This document shows positions 41,953-43,904 of a stretch of DNA of 43,904 nt, piece after piece. The position numbers and the translations under genes were made by a program. How positions within the stretch are numbered: the first letter of the stretch is position 1; every line of letters begins with the position of its first letter. Source of the stretch: Actinomycetota bacterium. GTDB lineage: Bacteria; Actinomycetota; Actinomycetes; Nanopelagicales; Nanopelagicaceae. The DNA is taken from positions 14,375 through 58,278 of the forward strand of contig PLXJ01000050.1 in NCBI GenBank assembly GCA_003151395.1, in the 5' to 3' direction. The notes under the pieces were generated by a model. That model saw only the letters and a program-made list of their open reading frames with translations. It searched no databases and was not told the origin of the DNA.

Positions 41953-43230
41953 ATGAAAACGAAGCATAAGCGAGGATTCTTGTCCTCGAAAACATCAATA
42001 ACTACGATCAGCATTTTAGCTGTTTCTTCACTTATTGTGACCGGTTGCGCTGCAACGGCGGCTACGAAACCCAGTTCAATTACTGTGTTTCTTATTCCCA
42101 GCCCAACTGAAGATGCAATCAAGGCCCGGATTCCTGCTTTTGAAAAAGAGTCTGGAATAAAGGTTCAGGTGATCGACGCACCATACGACTCTGCTCACCA
42201 AAAGATGTTGCTTTCATTTCAAGCTAAAAAAGGATCGTACGATGTGGTCCAGTTCGATAATCCATTTTTGGCACCGTTCGCAAGTCAGAACGCTTTGGCA
42301 AATTTAGATCCGTATATCGCGGCATCTAAGACTTATGATATCGCTGACTTTGTAAAGCCACTTCGAGATTACGGCAAGTACTCAGGACACACCTATGGCC
42401 TTGACCTCTCAACCGAACCATTTGTTTTGTGGTACCGCACTGATATATATTCAAAGTTGGGACTCACTGTTCCAAAGACCTGGGCTCAGTATCTAGCAAA
42501 TGCCAAAAAAATTCAGGCAAGTGGTGACGCTACTGGTCAAGTAATCGCGAACAACAGTTCAGTAAATTCATGGTGGTGGCTACAGTTCGTATGGAGTTTC
42601 GGTGGCGATCTGACAAATGCTTCTGGCAAGGTTATTGTTAACAATGCCGCTGCCGTTCAAGCCACAGATTATATGAAGAGTCTTCTCCCTGTTAGTCCCA
42701 AGAGCGCCATTACTGCAACAGGTGATGATGCGACAACACTCTTCACTACTCAAAATATTGGGCAAATGATCAATTACTCAGGATATGCTCCAATTATCTT
42801 AGATCCAAAGCAGTCTAAATTTGCAGCAAATATTGCGGCTGCTCCAATCCCACTAGGAAAATCCAATATCACCGAGCTCACCGGTTGGAATATCGGAATC
42901 CCCGCTGACAGTAAAAAGAAAGACGCTGCCTGGCAGTTCTTAGATTGGCTGCTGAGTAAAAATAACACTCCGAAATTAATTCAAGCTGGAGCTGCTGCAA
43001 TTGGTCGTACTTCAATAGTTCACAACGCTGCACTATTAAAAGCATCGCCGTATATAGCCGCATTAGGACCAGCTGCTATTACTGGACGACGATTGCCGGC
43101 ACTTACGAACTGGGGACAAATTTCTTTCCAGATCGGGACGAATGTTCAAAATATTCTCTCGGGGAACGCGTCCACTGTGACTGGCCTAAATACCTTAGCC
43201 GGGCAATTGACTACGACAATGGGTAAGTAG
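41953..43230 (+). CDS. Sugar-binding lipoprotein of an ABC importer
   Basis: Family 1 extracellular binding protein, 425 residues. The signal peptide ends in a lipobox, VTGC (SSLIVTGCAAT), so it is lipid-anchored, unlike the binding protein at 1211. Mature part: ITVFLIPSPTEDAIKARIPAFEKESGIKV in pieces typical of the family, then WYRTDIYSKLGL and the late ELTGWNIGIPADSKKKDAAW. GGAAGG lies before the ATG. Part of the SIS-binding protein-permease operon; sugar unknown. Confidence 0.92.
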   Translation: MKTKHKRGFLSSKTSITTISILAVSSLIVTGCAATAATKPSSITVFLIPSPTEDAIKARIPAFEKESGIKVQVIDAPYDSAHQKMLLSFQAKKGSYDVVQFDNPFLAPFASQNALANLDPYIAASKTYDIADFVKPLRDYGKYSGHTYGLDLSTEPFVLWYRTDIYSKLGLTVPKTWAQYLANAKKIQASGDATGQVIANNSSVNSWWWLQFVWSFGGDLTNASGKVIVNNAAAVQATDYMKSLLPVSPKSAITATGDDATTLFTTQNIGQMINYSGYAPIILDPKQSKFAANIAAAPIPLGKSNITELTGWNIGIPADSKKKDAAWQFLDWLLSKNNTPKLIQAGAAAIGRTSIVHNAALLKASPYIAALGPAAITGRRLPALTNWGQISFQIGTNVQNILSGNASTVTGLNTLAGQLTTTMGK

Positions 43231-43246
43231 AAGGGCAGCACTGGAT

Positions 43247-43904
43247 ATGCGACTACAACAGAAGCACTCGATCGAGAGAAGTCACGTTGCGGTTCTTCAA
43301 CGGATACGTAATCGCTTTTCAGGAGGGGTGTACCTGCTCCCAGCCTGGATGCTTCTGTTGGCTGTCGTACTAATTCCCATGCTATTTAGTCTCAGAGGGT
43401 CGTTTACAAATGCAAGTCTTCTGAATACGAATTCGCACTATGTCGGGTTAAGCAACTACACCCAAATATTTCACGATTCATTATTTTGGCAAGCCGTAAG
43501 AACCACCATGCTTATTTCTGGAATTTCTCTATTTATACAAATCCCCCTTGGATTTTTCCTAGCTGTGCTTCTGAATATGGAGTTACGGGGAACAGCACTA
43601 CTCCGTACAGGGATACTAATGCCACTGCTGTTGACTCCGGTGGCTGTAGGTCTCATGTGGAGATTGATGATGAACATTGATAATGGTGTTATTGATGGAA
43701 CACTTCACATGTTTGGACTTCCCGCCATTAATTGGTTGGGAGATAGACATGCAGCTATTTGGAGTGTTGTCTTTGTTGATTCCTGGCAAAATACAGCTTT
43801 TGTAATGCTTCTGCTTCTTGCTGGACTACAAAATATTCCGGTAAGTCCCGTGGAGGCGGCCCGCGTCGACGGGGCAACGACATTTCAGATTTACCGCCAC
43901 GTAA
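43247..43904 (+). CDS. Sugar ABC transporter permease, MalF/UgpA-like (partial)
   Basis: First 219 codons; the gene runs off the right edge. Basic N-terminus, then YLLPAWMLLLAVVLIPMLFS as helix 1, LSNYTQIFHDSLFWQAV, further helices, and the EAA loop at the very end (EAARVDGATTFQIYRHV). Class CUT1. The start at 43247 is 16 bases after the binding-protein stop. Confidence 0.9.
   Translation, partial: MRLQQKHSIERSHVAVLQRIRNRFSGGVYLLPAWMLLLAVVLIPMLFSLRGSFTNASLLNTNSHYVGLSNYTQIFHDSLFWQAVRTTMLISGISLFIQIPLGFFLAVLLNMELRGTALLRTGILMPLLLTPVAVGLMWRLMMNIDNGVIDGTLHMFGLPAINWLGDRHAAIWSVVFVDSWQNTAFVMLLLLAGLQNIPVSPVEAARVDGATTFQIYRHV

Overview
The window looks like chromosomal DNA of a low-to-medium GC member of the Actinomycetota. 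The evidence is FprA-type (adrenodoxin-like) ferredoxin reductase, a sulfate assimilation operon with 4Fe-4S APS reductase and siroheme sulfite reductase, a cydABDC operon, tRNA genes without encoded CCA, and several genes whose -10 box sits about 7 bases before the ATG (leaderless layout). Dense packing with ATGA/GTGA overlaps suggests a streamlined genome, for example a relative of freshwater Nanopelagicales. The phylum is fairly safe; the lineage is inference.

Layout. 1-2461 (minus): a sugar ABC importer (binding protein, two permeases, the second cut by the left edge). 2693-6378 (plus, divergent): SIS-domain aminosugar isomerase/deaminase, ROK kinase, a very short NagA-type deacetylase and a Gfo/Idh/MocA oxidoreductase, together an amino-sugar catabolic operon. 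6394-13050 (minus): cydA-cydB-cydD-cydC followed by an aldo/keto reductase; cydB appears to start at ATC. 13169-14836 (minus): membrane-anchored protein with an N,N-dimethylformamidase beta-like domain. 14931-15021: tRNA-Ser(GCU). 15084-16513 (minus): two tandem secreted helical paralogs with Lys/Pro/Ala-rich tails. 16625-26516: Rrf2 regulator divergent from a SsuABC/TauABC-type importer, then sir-cysH-cysD-cysN-cysG-sirB, a complete route from sulfate to sulfide plus siroheme synthesis. 26523-31502 (minus): hemA-hemC-hemD-hemB-hemL, which makes uroporphyrinogen III, the precursor of both heme and the siroheme used by the sulfite reductase. 31599-32174 (minus): small secreted protein. 32358-33668 (plus): fprA, a plausible electron supplier to the sulfite reductase. 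33649-35547 (minus): MFS transporter and methyltransferase.

35661-36150 is the most unusual stretch. It holds tRNA-Arg(ACG), a short presumptive small RNA with an extended -10 and a perfect 15-bp terminator, a tRNA-Gln-like gene whose anticodon arm does not fold normally, a nested hairpin and a strong terminator. The presumptive small RNA carries an 11-base perfect complement to the aberrant anticodon arm of the tRNA-like gene. A small YwqK/MORN-type gene flanked by 32-bp imperfect direct repeats follows.

36911-40435 (plus): an ABC-2 exporter pair, a phosphodiester glycosidase-family (NAGPA) membrane protein and a DHFR-like reductase. 40847-43904 (plus): a second amino-sugar locus (SIS protein, lipoprotein binding protein, permease cut by the right edge) with its own operator-like palindrome. 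I saw no insertion sequence, prophage, CRISPR array or replication origin.
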